A stretch of 51,042 bases of DNA from Bacteroidota bacterium (GCA_023457935.1 JAEXBA010000012.1:1-51042); one strand, 5' to 3'; shown: positions 39,032 to 47,445, numbered from the stretch's first letter. Notes: generated by a model from the letters alone, not told the origin. Numbers and translations: made by a program.

Positions 39032-39787
39032 TTAAGTTCCAACAACTTTTACAATCTGCAGCGCATTAAATGCTCCGTTTTTCAACGGATATTTTTCGCC
39101 ATTCACTTCCTGATAGAATTCAATTCCCAAAACAAAAAACAACGGATGCGTTGAATTTGCCGTAAGGTTATTCTCTAGAGTAAGTGGGGCAACCGCAGTT
39201 CCATCCCAAGGATGAATAACGCTTTCGCTCAATTTTGCTTCGAAAACTTGGTTTTCAAAGTCAATTCCCATCGCACCGGAAAGAATTTTGAAGTGGGTAG
39301 TTCCTCCCGGAGCAGCGATAGAAACCTCCGGAGTAAATCCTTCAATTTCTGCTTTTGCATCACCGGTTACTCTGTCCAAGGTCACAGCAAACGGTGCAAA
39401 AAGAGTAGTCCCCAATTTTCCGTTCACATTAAATTCAAAACCCTGCAAAAGTTCTGCTTCGCCATCGATCACATTTCTTTGACCTCTCGGATTGGTCGCA
39501 TCCATTTGGATAACCTTAACCATATCACGCGTCAATCTGCTTACCATTCTGTAATCAGAAGCCTTCAACAACAAAACCCTGATAGAGTTTCGCAAAACTT
39601 TTCCTGCATTTCCTGCACGCCCGAACTCCGAACCGTTTTCTCGGGTTCTTTGAAATGCAGGGTCATTCTTAATTCTAGATGCATCAACACCGCCTTTTTC
39701 CCTTGCCAAATAACCATCTTTGGACTTGTAGAAAGTTACACCGCCAATAGTGCCTTTCAGTTTGATAATACTACTTTGCCTTGCCAT
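39032..39787 (-). CDS. Hypothetical beta-rich protein heading the lysis-like cassette
   Basis: 251 aa from the ATG at 39785-39787; the frame is open farther upstream, but the region there is a repeat-like, non-coding stretch. It starts MARQSSIIKLKGTIGGVTFY, then a basic region (DASRIKNDPAFQRTREN) and a C-terminal half of short beta-like strands (FEFNVNGKLGTTLFAPF, ALDRV-like turns, LFFVLGIEFYQEVNGEKYPL). No signal peptide. I have no family name. Its gene is the first of four on the minus strand; a structural, tail-like or secreted role is possible but untested. Confidence 0.65.
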   Translation of the reverse strand: MARQSSIIKLKGTIGGVTFYKSKDGYLAREKGGVDASRIKNDPAFQRTRENGSEFGRAGNAGKVLRNSIRVLLLKASDYRMVSRLTRDMVKVIQMDATNPRGQRNVIDGEAELLQGFEFNVNGKLGTTLFAPFAVTLDRVTGDAKAEIEGFTPEVSIAAPGGTTHFKILSGAMGIDFENQVFEAKLSESVIHPWDGTAVAPLTLENNLTANSTHPLFFVLGIEFYQEVNGEKYPLKNGAFNALQIVKVVGT

Positions 39788-40004
39788 TTTGTTTAATTTT
39801 AAAAAATTGATAATAAAAATGATTTTCCTCTTTCTCCCTTCTCCTTCGGGGAAGGGTTGGGGAAGGTTCATTTTCTCAAACCTTTGTGAATTCACAGGGC
39901 AAAATTTCGCAAAACAAAGATGTGGAGCAAGTTTCCGTGCCGATCACGACACTTTTTGCCGAAAAGAACAGAAGTTTCCTATTTAGTAGGAAAAAGAATA
40001 ATTT

Positions 40005-40012
40005 TACCTTTG
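40005..40012 (+). promoter_or_regulatory. Putative promoter of the attR-proximal gene
   Basis: TACCTTTG fits TAnnTTTG, 54 nt before the ATG at 40067. The gap 39788-40066 otherwise holds a GAGAAGGG-type short repeat and no gene. Confidence 0.5.
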
Positions 40013-40066
40013 CATAGTCACCGCAGAATCAGTATAGCAACTCCAACCCAAAACCAAGGATAGAGT

Positions 40067-40270
40067 ATGAAACGACCACCTCAAAGACTCTGCATCTACC
40101 CGAAAGATATCGTAAGAATCACAGGAAAAAGCGAACGCTTTTCCCGCGACCTTATCCAGCGCATCAAACAAAAACTAGGAAAGGAGGAACATCAGTTTAT
40201 TACAATAGATGAATTCTGCCAATATGCAGGATTAATAACAGAAACAGTAAGAGAACTTATTCGCGATTAA
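40067..40270 (+). CDS. Small DNA-binding protein next to attR
   Basis: 67 aa, basic. RLCIYPKDIVRITGKSERFSRD reads like the helix-turn-helix of excisionase-type proteins ('i.p.div.itGkS...ardl'), followed by LIQRIKQKLGKEEHQFITIDEFCQYAGL, a second helical part. It is the last gene of the element, 50 nt before the right arm sites. Position and size suggest a recombination directionality factor or a transcription factor acting there. The function is inferred. Confidence 0.65.
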   Translation: MKRPPQRLCIYPKDIVRITGKSERFSRDLIQRIKQKLGKEEHQFITIDEFCQYAGLITETVRELIRD

Positions 40271-40317
40271 CCAATATATTTATTGCACACGTTTCGATTA
40301 TTTTCTATCTTTGATAA

Positions 40318-40399
40318 ACCTACAAGATGTTACAAAACGTAATAAAATAGGAGGGGGGAAATTCGGTGTCCTTTTGAAAAGCACCATCCGTGAACGCCC
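40318..40399. repeat. Right arm-type sites, inverted relative to the left end
   Basis: ACCTACAAGATGTT (40318-40331) is the exact complement of 18815-18828. GTGAACGCCC (40390-40399) is the complement of 18799-18808. AATTCGGTGTCC (40360-40371) repeats 18616-18627 in the same orientation and is also the complement of 18648-18659. Confidence 0.75.
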
Positions 40400-40428
40400 A
40401 ATGTAAAAGGCAAAGTAGAACGTTCATA

Positions 40429-40446
40429 AGTCCCGTCCGGATCGCA
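40429..40446 (+). repeat. attR core
   Basis: Exact second copy of the 18-bp tRNA-Asp 3' end (AGTCCCGTCCGGATCGCA). It is only a fragment of a tRNA here and marks the right boundary of the element. Confidence 0.92.
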
Positions 40447-40447
40447 G

Positions 40448-40479
40448 TCCTGCAGAATTTATTTCTGCAGGATTTTTTT
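40448..40479 (+). terminator. Ancestral tRNA-Asp terminator
   Basis: TCCTGCAGAA (40448-40457), loop TTTAT, TTCTGCAGGA (40463-40472), seven Ts. It directly follows attR, so before insertion it was located behind tRNA-Asp. Confidence 0.85.
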
Positions 40480-40567
40480 ATTACAAAATTCTTAATATTC
40501 TTTCCGAAATCCCTGCTGTAAAAGAAATGGTATCATAATTGCGAATCAGAAGAGTAAAATAAAAATT

Positions 40568-41554
40568 ATGAAAATTAGAGTCAAAGTGGGAATTCTGATG
40601 ACGGTGATTGCACTCTTCGCTGTAGTACAGTGTACCAAGGAGCAGATGGAAAACAGCTCTGTAAATTCCGGAACTTTCGGTACGCAGACTGATTCTCTGG
40701 CGCAAGCAAAGGAAAAAGCGGTGCAGGATTCTCTTGAGAAAGCTAAAGAACGCATTAAGTTTACGGCCTTTGTATTCCCGAAAAACAAAAAGGATTCTGC
40801 AATGGCGGTGTTTAACGAGAACTATTCCAAAGACGAGCAGTTTGTGATTCTTGCGCTCAACCGTCTTGATCAGAAAAACAAATGGCGGGCAGATACTCTG
40901 GCAATTCCCGAAAAGATTGAAAGCGATATCATGCCCTATACGCCTTTTCCGGTACGGCTGGACTCTTTGCAGGATGTGAAGAAAATTGCTTTTTTCTCCT
41001 ATGATATTCATGCTTACGGTCTTTACGAAAACGGAAATCTGGTAAAATGGGGCCCCTCAAGTTTAGGTAAAAAAGCAACGCCTACCAAAAAGGGACTGAT
41101 GTTCACCAACTGGAAAAAAGAAGTGGCCATTTCAACCTCAAATTCCGAATGGAAACTGAGATGGAATTTCAATATTCACAACACGGCAGGAATCGGCTGG
41201 CATCAGTATGATCTTCCGGGTTTCCATGCTTCGCATTCATGCCTAAGGCTGCTTGAAGAAGATGCAAAATGGATGTACAGCTGGGCCGATATGTGGGTCT
41301 TGTCTAAAGACGGAAATACGGTGGTTGCGAAAGGAACACCGGTAATCGTATTTGGTGAATCCGACTTTAATTCCAAGCCGTGGGTAAATCTTCTGAATGA
41401 TCCAAAAGCCAATGATCTTTCTGTTGAAACGATGAATTCGGTTTTCGTACCGCATCTCAGTAAAATTCTGGAAGAACAGCAGAATTCAGAAAAAGTGAGG
41501 AGCGAGAAAATGCAGAATAATCAGTCCGGCAACAATGATAAGGAAGCTGCTTAA
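40568..41554 (+). CDS. L,D-transpeptidase lipoprotein (YkuD domain)
   Basis: 328 aa. A lipoprotein-like signal ends VVQC (Cys22). A charged linker (about 40-62) precedes the YkuD domain (about 137-265): IAFFSYDIHAYGLYENG at the start and the catalytic block HASHSCLRL with His223, Ser224, Cys225 and Arg227. The usual motif is HxxSHGCxR; here Gly is Ser. The family makes 3-3 crosslinks in peptidoglycan or attaches lipoprotein. A polar, disordered tail (about 300-328) follows. Its 3' end overlaps the convergent gene by 4 nt. Confidence 0.9.
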   Translation: MKIRVKVGILMTVIALFAVVQCTKEQMENSSVNSGTFGTQTDSLAQAKEKAVQDSLEKAKERIKFTAFVFPKNKKDSAMAVFNENYSKDEQFVILALNRLDQKNKWRADTLAIPEKIESDIMPYTPFPVRLDSLQDVKKIAFFSYDIHAYGLYENGNLVKWGPSSLGKKATPTKKGLMFTNWKKEVAISTSNSEWKLRWNFNIHNTAGIGWHQYDLPGFHASHSCLRLLEEDAKWMYSWADMWVLSKDGNTVVAKGTPVIVFGESDFNSKPWVNLLNDPKANDLSVETMNSVFVPHLSKILEEQQNSEKVRSEKMQNNQSGNNDKEAA

Positions 41555-42087
41555 GCTTCGTCTTTTTTTTCAAAAGGCAGAGCGGCCTCAATAGCAAAAC
41601 TGCGCAGCGCGGCCATTTCCCTTTTTGCTTTTTTCTGTCCGTATCTGGCGGCAAGATAGGTGAGAAGTATAAGAAAGAGTATACCGAAAGATACCGGCAG
41701 ACCCCACTCGTAATCATCACTCTTAATCTGCGTTCCCACGAACCAGAAGGAAATGAAGACCATCCACAGAATACCGAGTGTAAAATACAGAAACATAAAA
41801 AGCGTCCAGATGGAAGAGTTCGGTCCGAAAACACCCCTTATCACGGTTTTTCCGTCTTCTTTTTCCGTTCTGAGTGAAAGGTTCGGTTTCCACAGGTTCT
41901 GTTCTTCGGTTTCTACATAAATTGTTGCGATTTCACGGTTGATATTGCCGGAAAACTCCTTTTGGTTTTTGCTGAGGTATTTTGTCAGATTTTTAGCAAA
42001 CTCGTCCGGCGAAAGGTCAGTGTAAAATTTAAATCGGGGCCGTGTACTGATTCTGTTCAGGGTTGATATTTCAAGTTCTGGCTTCAT
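41551..42087 (-). CDS. Hypothetical inner-membrane protein
   Basis: 178 aa. Residues 1-90 are soluble (RPRFKFYTDLSPDEFAKNLTKYL, then a beta-rich part). Two membrane helices follow (about 93-115, WTLFMFLYFTLGILWMVFISFWF, and about 130-148, VSFGILFLILLTYLAA), with a basic helix at the end. The DprE/UbiA-like or other pathway genes are far away; no family recognised. It lies 7 nt after the retropepsin-PDZ gene on the same strand, so they share a transcript. Confidence 0.75.
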   Translation of the reverse strand: MKPELEISTLNRISTRPRFKFYTDLSPDEFAKNLTKYLSKNQKEFSGNINREIATIYVETEEQNLWKPNLSLRTEKEDGKTVIRGVFGPNSSIWTLFMFLYFTLGILWMVFISFWFVGTQIKSDDYEWGLPVSFGILFLILLTYLAARYGQKKAKREMAALRSFAIEAALPFEKKDEA

Positions 42088-42094
42088 AAGTTTA

Positions 42095-43426
42095 TTATTC
42101 TTGGTAAGGAATCGGATCTTCGAGTCTGAAACTGAAATTCTGGGTTTCTCCTTTTCTCTTTACCGTAAAATTATACATTTTTCCTTCGTTGTGCGACATA
42201 AGGTCATTCAGTTTCTGTAAAGTTAATTTTGTAGTTTCTGTTCGGTTAACGGAAAGCAACACATCGCCTTTCTTTATTCCGGCTTTAAATGCCGGTGAAT
42301 CTCTGCGCACGCCGGCTACTGCAAAAATCGGCTTCATTACCATTTTGTACTGGAAAGCATTGCTGACAACCGGAATATCATCTTTCTTTTCGGTGCTGTT
42401 AACAGGGTTTTCCACCTGTACAAATTCATTTACCCAGACACTTCCTTCATGCATAAAATCCAGACCGCTCATATTGAACAGAAAAGGATCACGAAAAAAC
42501 CTGTTCTTTTTCAGATACATTTTTTTGTTCTGATAATCAAACAGAACGCTGAAGCGCTTCATTATTTCGCTGCCCACCGAACCTTTCCGATCCTTGGCCA
42601 TATTCACATTCTGAATTGAATACTCGTCCGGCATTGCAGTCACCGGTTTTTCAAACTTAAAATTACCCAGAAAGAATTTTTTGATCCGGCTTCTTTTGCC
42701 GTAGATATCGCCGTTGAATCCGCGCCCCAGAAAATCCTCGATATTGGGACGGTTGTATACGAAATCTTTTATGAGCGACGGAAACAGCCAAACAGCATCG
42801 CTGTTGCCCAAATCAACCAATAGCTTTGAGTTTTCCTTCTCACCGTTCATCTGGACATTTGCCATGACGTATGGTTTGTTGTATTCGAGAGTAATCGGGA
42901 ATGGCGAGTATTTCCTGGCTTTTCTCTGAACATCTTTCTGATCGCCGTAAACGGTAATTTTCCGCGAAGCATAATCGATCTCTACAGGATGATTTTTAAA
43001 GAAATAATAACCCAGGATTCCGTTTACAGGAATTCCTACATGCGACGAAAAATTGAAATCTTCATTAAGAATCATATAGACGGTGTGCCTGTCATCTGTA
43101 AACTGTTTTCCGGCAATAACTTTGTTGTTGATGGATTTCAGGCCCTGAACATCAATGTTTTCACCAAGACCGGAATACGTCATTTTTTCCACATCGTTGA
43201 AGTTGACTTCCTTGTTTTCAAGACTGAAAAGGAGTGTTTCGGAAACACCGGTATCCAGTAAGAAAGTGAGCTGTACACCGTTTAGAGTAACAGGAATGAA
43301 AATCAGATTGTTGATAAACTGGAATGGAATGGTTTCTTTTTTTACTTGTTCCGGCAGTACAAAACCGATTTTCTGTGCAGCAATTTGACTGCAGCAGAAA
43401 AGCATAGTAAGGAACCAAAGTTTCAT
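42095..43426 (-). CDS. Retropepsin-like aspartic protease with PDZ domain
   Basis: 443 aa. Signal peptide (about 1-18, MLFCCSQIAAQ). Two aspartyl-protease repeats: FLLDTGVSETLLF with Asp58 and LLVDLGNSDAVWLF with Asp205, each in a 'D-T/L-G' loop. A C-terminal PDZ domain (about 360-437) has AVAGVRRDSPAFKAGIKKGD and VLLSVN. This domain order is common in Bacteroidetes periplasmic proteins. The second motif reads DLG rather than DTG, so activity should not be taken as certain. It is followed by the membrane protein gene. Confidence 0.87.
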   Translation of the reverse strand: MKLWFLTMLFCCSQIAAQKIGFVLPEQVKKETIPFQFINNLIFIPVTLNGVQLTFLLDTGVSETLLFSLENKEVNFNDVEKMTYSGLGENIDVQGLKSINNKVIAGKQFTDDRHTVYMILNEDFNFSSHVGIPVNGILGYYFFKNHPVEIDYASRKITVYGDQKDVQRKARKYSPFPITLEYNKPYVMANVQMNGEKENSKLLVDLGNSDAVWLFPSLIKDFVYNRPNIEDFLGRGFNGDIYGKRSRIKKFFLGNFKFEKPVTAMPDEYSIQNVNMAKDRKGSVGSEIMKRFSVLFDYQNKKMYLKKNRFFRDPFLFNMSGLDFMHEGSVWVNEFVQVENPVNSTEKKDDIPVVSNAFQYKMVMKPIFAVAGVRRDSPAFKAGIKKGDVLLSVNRTETTKLTLQKLNDLMSHNEGKMYNFTVKRKGETQNFSFRLEDPIPYQE

Positions 43427-43600
43427 AATACAGAAAGTTACAAAAAATTTATAACCGTTCTGTTAAAAATTTTAGCCGGTGAATTACGTTGCTGTGATGA
43501 GCCAATACCTTAATTTCAAGACGGCAAATCCATTCACCTACTGTTTAAAGCTGTACAGATGAAATCAGTTTTTAAGAAACAAACAGAAAATTTCAGAGCT

Positions 43601-45268
43601 TTATTTTTTGATCAATTTTGAAACTACGGTATTTAATGCGGTTTTAACTTCAATAAAGTAATTGCCTGGCTTTAAGCGATGAAGACTGATTGGTTGATTG
43701 TAAATTTTGCTGCTCAGCACTAATCTCCCTGCGGAATCATAAATTCTTAACGAAACTATTTTTTCTGAAGATTTCAGGTAAAGTAATTCTGTTGCAGGAT
43801 TTGGGTAGATCACTACATCAGTATCAGATTCAGTTTCATTTACAGCAAGGAATCTATTGCATTCCTCATCCGGAGTATCGCCAAAGATTGTCCATCCTTT
43901 AATTCCGATAAGATAGCTTCGTGCAGTAACTGCTTCAGTGTGCGAATAAACCAGAGGAGCCGCGTTTCCAAGGTTAATATTAGATGGTGTATTGGTATTT
44001 TGTTTCCAGCTAAACAGTGTGTTGTCATAATTGTAACAGTTAATTCCGCTGTTGGTGAACATATTGAGCGCAGATGTAAGCTGCGGAAAATTCCATGAGC
44101 CGAGGTTCTGATTAAATGATGCGGCCCCTGAAAACATTCCGCTGAATGTAGTAACAGAAGATGTATTCCAATTACTAATATTTTGATTAAAACTTACTGC
44201 ATTGTTAAACATATTATCCATCAATTCAACATTATGCGTATTCCAGGTCGAAATATCCTGATTAAAGCTTGTAGCATTCCTAAACATCCCACCCATAAAC
44301 TGGGCCGCAGTGGTGTTCCAGGCACTTAAGGGTTGGTTGAAGGAAGTTGCAGATCTGAACATGTTTCTAAAATCTTGCACACTGGAAGTGTTCCAGTTAT
44401 TAAGTGGTTGGTTGAAGGCAGAAGCTGATGAAAACATAAGTTCAGTTTCCAACACATTGTGAACATCCCAGTTTCCGATGGGCTGATTAAACTTTAGAGC
44501 ACTGCCAAACATTGCATTCATGTGTAAAACATTAGAGGTGTTCCAATTTGCCAGCGGCTGGTTAAACTCTTTTGCAAGAAAAAAAGTAGTGCTCATATCG
44601 GTAACATTTTGTGTATTCCAGTTGCCAACTGGCTGGTTAAACAGATAACATCCCGAAAATGTTCCTTGTAAGGAAGTTACATTAGAAATATTCCAGTTGG
44701 ACATTGTGTTATTTCCAACCAAACTGTTACACGCTGAAAACATGAGTTTCATGCTGGTAACATCGGTAAGATCCGGAATATCATTCGCAGTAACGTCCAG
44801 ATAAATACATCCTGAAAAAGCACTTTCCATACTTTGCCAAGCAATGTTTCCCCATTGGGTTACCGCCATAATTTTGTAATTATCGCCAGTACGACCAGAG
44901 CTCGAATTTGAATCGCCTAAAAACCTAATTTGGTTGAAACTCCCTGTTCCATTGCTTACCTTAACACGATAGGTCGCTGCATTTTGATTAGGATTGAAAG
45001 GAGATCCAAAATCAATTAAAACTTGATTTGCAGAAGTTACATTTGAAAGTAAACCGTTATGGTCAGGGTAGTTAACCTCTTCCCAGTATATGTCGTATCC
45101 TGTTCCTATCCCTGGAAACCAAATCTGCTGATTTGAGGATTGAAAAGGTACATTCTCCACATTATTTACAGACTGATCATTGGAAGGTTGCCAAATGGTA
45201 ATGAATTCGTTTTGCGAGTATAAAACAGAAGATATGATGAGTGCAAGAAAAAATACAGTTTTTGACAT
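43601..45268 (-). CDS. BspA-like (DUF285) surface protein with T9SS sorting domain
   Basis: 555 aa from ATG 45268, which gives a good signal peptide (KTVFFLALIISSVLYSQ); 14 in-frame codons farther upstream are not used. The middle (about 140-420) has about eleven copies of a ~24-residue repeat, 'MF..A.sFNQPl.nWNtsnV..m', the DUF285/BspA-like type found in adhesins and surface proteins. Then a Cys-containing stretch, and a C-terminal type A sorting domain (about 487-555: VVIYPNPATELLYL, LRIYDSAGRLV, LKPGNYFIEV, KLIKK). It would be carried across the outer membrane by the T9SS, of which PorV and PorU are encoded at the right end of the window. Confidence 0.9.
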   Translation of the reverse strand: MSKTVFFLALIISSVLYSQNEFITIWQPSNDQSVNNVENVPFQSSNQQIWFPGIGTGYDIYWEEVNYPDHNGLLSNVTSANQVLIDFGSPFNPNQNAATYRVKVSNGTGSFNQIRFLGDSNSSSGRTGDNYKIMAVTQWGNIAWQSMESAFSGCIYLDVTANDIPDLTDVTSMKLMFSACNSLVGNNTMSNWNISNVTSLQGTFSGCYLFNQPVGNWNTQNVTDMSTTFFLAKEFNQPLANWNTSNVLHMNAMFGSALKFNQPIGNWDVHNVLETELMFSSASAFNQPLNNWNTSSVQDFRNMFRSATSFNQPLSAWNTTAAQFMGGMFRNATSFNQDISTWNTHNVELMDNMFNNAVSFNQNISNWNTSSVTTFSGMFSGAASFNQNLGSWNFPQLTSALNMFTNSGINCYNYDNTLFSWKQNTNTPSNINLGNAAPLVYSHTEAVTARSYLIGIKGWTIFGDTPDEECNRFLAVNETESDTDVVIYPNPATELLYLKSSEKIVSLRIYDSAGRLVLSSKIYNQPISLHRLKPGNYFIEVKTALNTVVSKLIKK

Positions 45269-45310
45269 GATGTATGAATTTTTATAAAGATAAAAAATAA
45301 TTCTCCGCAA

Positions 45311-45334
45311 AAAAAAATCCCCGAAATTTCGGGG
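45311..45334 (-). terminator. ahcY terminator
   Basis: The perfect palindrome CCCCGAAATTTCGGGG (45319-45334) is followed, on the minus strand, by A and then seven or more Ts. Confidence 0.85.
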
Positions 45335-45372
45335 AGTTATTCATAGGTCTTCAGACTTCCGTCTTCCAACTC

Positions 45373-46686
45373 TTAATATCTGTAATATTCCGGTTTGTAT
45401 GGTCCTTCAACCTCTACACCGATATATTTTGCCTGCTCGTCTGAAAGCGTTTCCAGTTCCACACCGATTTTTTTCAGGTGAAGCATCGCTACTTTTTCAT
45501 CGAGTTTTTTCGGAAGCATGTATACTTTGTTTTCGTAAGCTTCGGAGTTCGTCCAAAGTTCAATCTGAGCCAAAGTCTGGTTCGAGAATGAATTCGACAT
45601 TACAAAACTTGGGTGTCCTGTTGCGCAACCAAGGTTTACCAAACGTCCTTCAGCAAGGATGATGATGTCGTTTCCGTCAACGTTGTAAATATCAACCTGT
45701 GGTTTAACAGTAGATTTTGTTGAACCGTAGTTTTTGTTCAGCCAAGCCATATCGATTTCATTGTCGAAATGTCCGATGTTACAAACGATGGTTTTATCCT
45801 TCATTTTTTTGAAGTGTTCACCCGTAACAATATTGAAGTTTCCTGTTGTTGTGATGATGATATCTGCAGTTTCGATTACGTTTTCAAGTCTTTTCACTTC
45901 GTAACCTTCCATTGCTGCCTGAAGCGCACAGATCGGATCGATTTCAGTAACGGTAACGATAGAACCTGCACCTCTGAAAGAAGCGGCCGTTCCTTTACCA
46001 ACGTCACCATAACCGCAAACAACCACTCTTTTTCCGGCCAACATTACGTCAGTTGCTCTTCTTATTGCATCTACTGCAGATTCTCTACAACCATATTTGT
46101 TGTCGAATTTAGATTTAGTTACAGAGTCATTCACGTTGATGGCAGGCATAACCAAAGTTCCGTTTGCCATTCTTTCATACAGTCTGTGAACGCCGGTTGT
46201 CGTTTCTTCAGAAAGACCTTTGATATCTTTTGTCAATTCAGGATATCTGTCGAAAACCATGTTCGTTAAATCTCCACCGTCGTCAAGAATCATGTTCAGC
46301 GGTTTTCTGTCTTCACCGAAGAATAAAGTCTGCTCAATACACCAGTCGAATTCCTCTTCGTTCATTCCTTTCCATGCGTAAACCGGAATTCCTGCAGCAG
46401 CAATGGCAGCAGCAGCGTGATCCTGAGTGGAGAAAATATTACAGGAAGACCAGGTAACATCAGCGCCAAGCGCAACCAAAGTTTCAATTAAAACCGCAGT
46501 CTGGATCGTCATGTGAAGACAACCTGCGATTCTTGCGCCTTTCAGCGGTTGAGACGGACCGTATTCTTCACGGATTGCCATCAAACCGGGCATTTCAGCT
46601 TCAGCAAGCTCTATTTCTTTGCGTCCCCATTCTGCAAGGGAAATGTCCTTTACTTTGTAAGGAACGTATTGTGTTGTTGTTTCCAT
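45373..46686 (-). CDS. ahcY: Adenosylhomocysteinase
   Basis: 437 aa, standard length. Features: ARIAGCLHMTIQTAVLIETL (51-70), SSCNIFSTQDHAAAAIA (80-96), the VTKSKFDN substrate block with its Lys pair (189-196), NAD-binding GYGDVGKGTAASFRGAG (225-241) and the C-terminal GPYKPEYYRY. It hydrolyses S-adenosylhomocysteine to adenosine and homocysteine, recycling the product of methylation reactions. It has a good promoter of its own and a strong terminator. Confidence 0.97.
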   Translation of the reverse strand: METTTQYVPYKVKDISLAEWGRKEIELAEAEMPGLMAIREEYGPSQPLKGARIAGCLHMTIQTAVLIETLVALGADVTWSSCNIFSTQDHAAAAIAAAGIPVYAWKGMNEEEFDWCIEQTLFFGEDRKPLNMILDDGGDLTNMVFDRYPELTKDIKGLSEETTTGVHRLYERMANGTLVMPAINVNDSVTKSKFDNKYGCRESAVDAIRRATDVMLAGKRVVVCGYGDVGKGTAASFRGAGSIVTVTEIDPICALQAAMEGYEVKRLENVIETADIIITTTGNFNIVTGEHFKKMKDKTIVCNIGHFDNEIDMAWLNKNYGSTKSTVKPQVDIYNVDGNDIIILAEGRLVNLGCATGHPSFVMSNSFSNQTLAQIELWTNSEAYENKVYMLPKKLDEKVAMLHLKKIGVELETLSDEQAKYIGVEVEGPYKPEYYRY

Positions 46687-46752
46687 CTAGAAAATATATT
46701 AAAACTGTTTTATTTCAGGACTTTGTCTTGAAGAAAAGTCATAAAATTTTTG

Positions 46753-46783
46753 CAAATTTACGAACAATAATCTGCGCTGCAAA
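46753..46783 (-). promoter_or_regulatory. ahcY: ahcY promoter
   Basis: On the complement TTTG (46780-46783), 19 nt, TAAATTTG (46753-46760): an exact Bacteroidetes promoter, about 65 nt before the start codon. It also covers the start region of the divergent phosphopantetheinyl transferase gene. Confidence 0.75.
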
Positions 46784-46785
46784 AT

Positions 46786-47445
46786 ATGCCTTTTTACCAA
46801 GATTTTACCGACGAAAACGCGACCATACTTTTCTGGAAATACGATGAAACCGACTCTTTTAACAGTGAGGAACTGATTGAGCCGGAAAACAGCGCAAAAG
46901 TGGAGCAGTACCACCCCAAAAAACTAACGGAATATCTGATGATCCGACAGATGCTCAAAAATCAGCTTCCGGAGCATAAAATTCTGTACAGAACCATCGG
47001 GCAGCCATATCTTTTTCCAAAGGATTATTTTATTTCGATAACGCATTCCTATCCGTTTGCGTCGCTCGCAATTTCCAAAAAAAGAGTAGGGATTGATATC
47101 GAGAGGATTATGCCGAAAATTTTGCGCGTGAAACACAAGTTTCTTCATCCAACAGAGATTCCGTGGACCTTAAATGAAAATGAAGTGGAATTTCTTACGG
47201 TAATCTGGGTGATCAAGGAAGCGCTGTACAAACTTCACCCCTGTAAATACTGGTCGCTGAAGAATTTCTATGAAGTGGAAAAGTTTTCTCTGGACAGTCT
47301 TTCGGAAATAAAGTGCCGCGTTTTCGATGATGATTTTGAAGACTGTTACATCGCCAGAGTGGCTAAAATTGAGGATTTCTACTTTGCCATTATCGAGGAA
47401 AACCACAAAATCAATTTCAAAATTCAGCCGGAAAGTCCGTTCTAA
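46786..47445 (+). CDS. 4'-phosphopantetheinyl transferase superfamily protein
   Basis: 219 aa, the Sfp-like size. Motifs: ISITHSYPFASLAIS (84-98), VGIDIE (101-106; the acidic Mg site) and WVIKEALYKL (141-150; the W-x-x-KE-A-x-x-K motif). It would transfer the phosphopantetheine arm of CoA to a carrier-protein Ser. No acp or PKS/NRPS gene is in the window. It is divergent from ahcY and its stop lies directly next to that of the FUSC gene. Confidence 0.9.
   Translation: MPFYQDFTDENATILFWKYDETDSFNSEELIEPENSAKVEQYHPKKLTEYLMIRQMLKNQLPEHKILYRTIGQPYLFPKDYFISITHSYPFASLAISKKRVGIDIERIMPKILRVKHKFLHPTEIPWTLNENEVEFLTVIWVIKEALYKLHPCKYWSLKNFYEVEKFSLDSLSEIKCRVFDDDFEDCYIARVAKIEDFYFAIIEENHKINFKIQPESPF

Larger units (their letters stand above)
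18508..40446 (+). mobile_element. Integrative element in tRNA-Asp, about 21.9 kb
   Basis: The element is bounded by the 18-bp att repeats. It starts with arm-type sites and a tyrosine integrase and ends with a small DNA-binding protein and inverted copies of the same arm sites. Between them are cargo (GLPGLI/outer-membrane proteins, regulators, CPBP protease), an excisionase-like HTH gene, a replication-like pair, a restriction/defence-like operon, a non-coding repeat region and a lysis-like cassette. I find no relaxase, coupling protein, mating-pore, capsid or terminase gene, so it is not a complete conjugative element or prophage. An integrative mobilisable or satellite element is the best description. 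Coordinates count one copy of the core. Confidence 0.88.

Noticed and set aside
18508..40446. CTnDOT-like conjugative transposon, because of RteC and an IntDOT-like integrase.
   Set aside because: No tra, mob or tetQ-type genes and no RteA/RteB pair; only the regulator and the integrase type are shared.
18508..40446. Prophage.
   Set aside because: DUF5675 and holin-like genes are present, but no terminase, portal, capsid or tail gene was seen.
43601..45310. Longer N-terminus of the BspA-like protein.
   Set aside because: The extension would precede a good signal peptide that starts at 45268.
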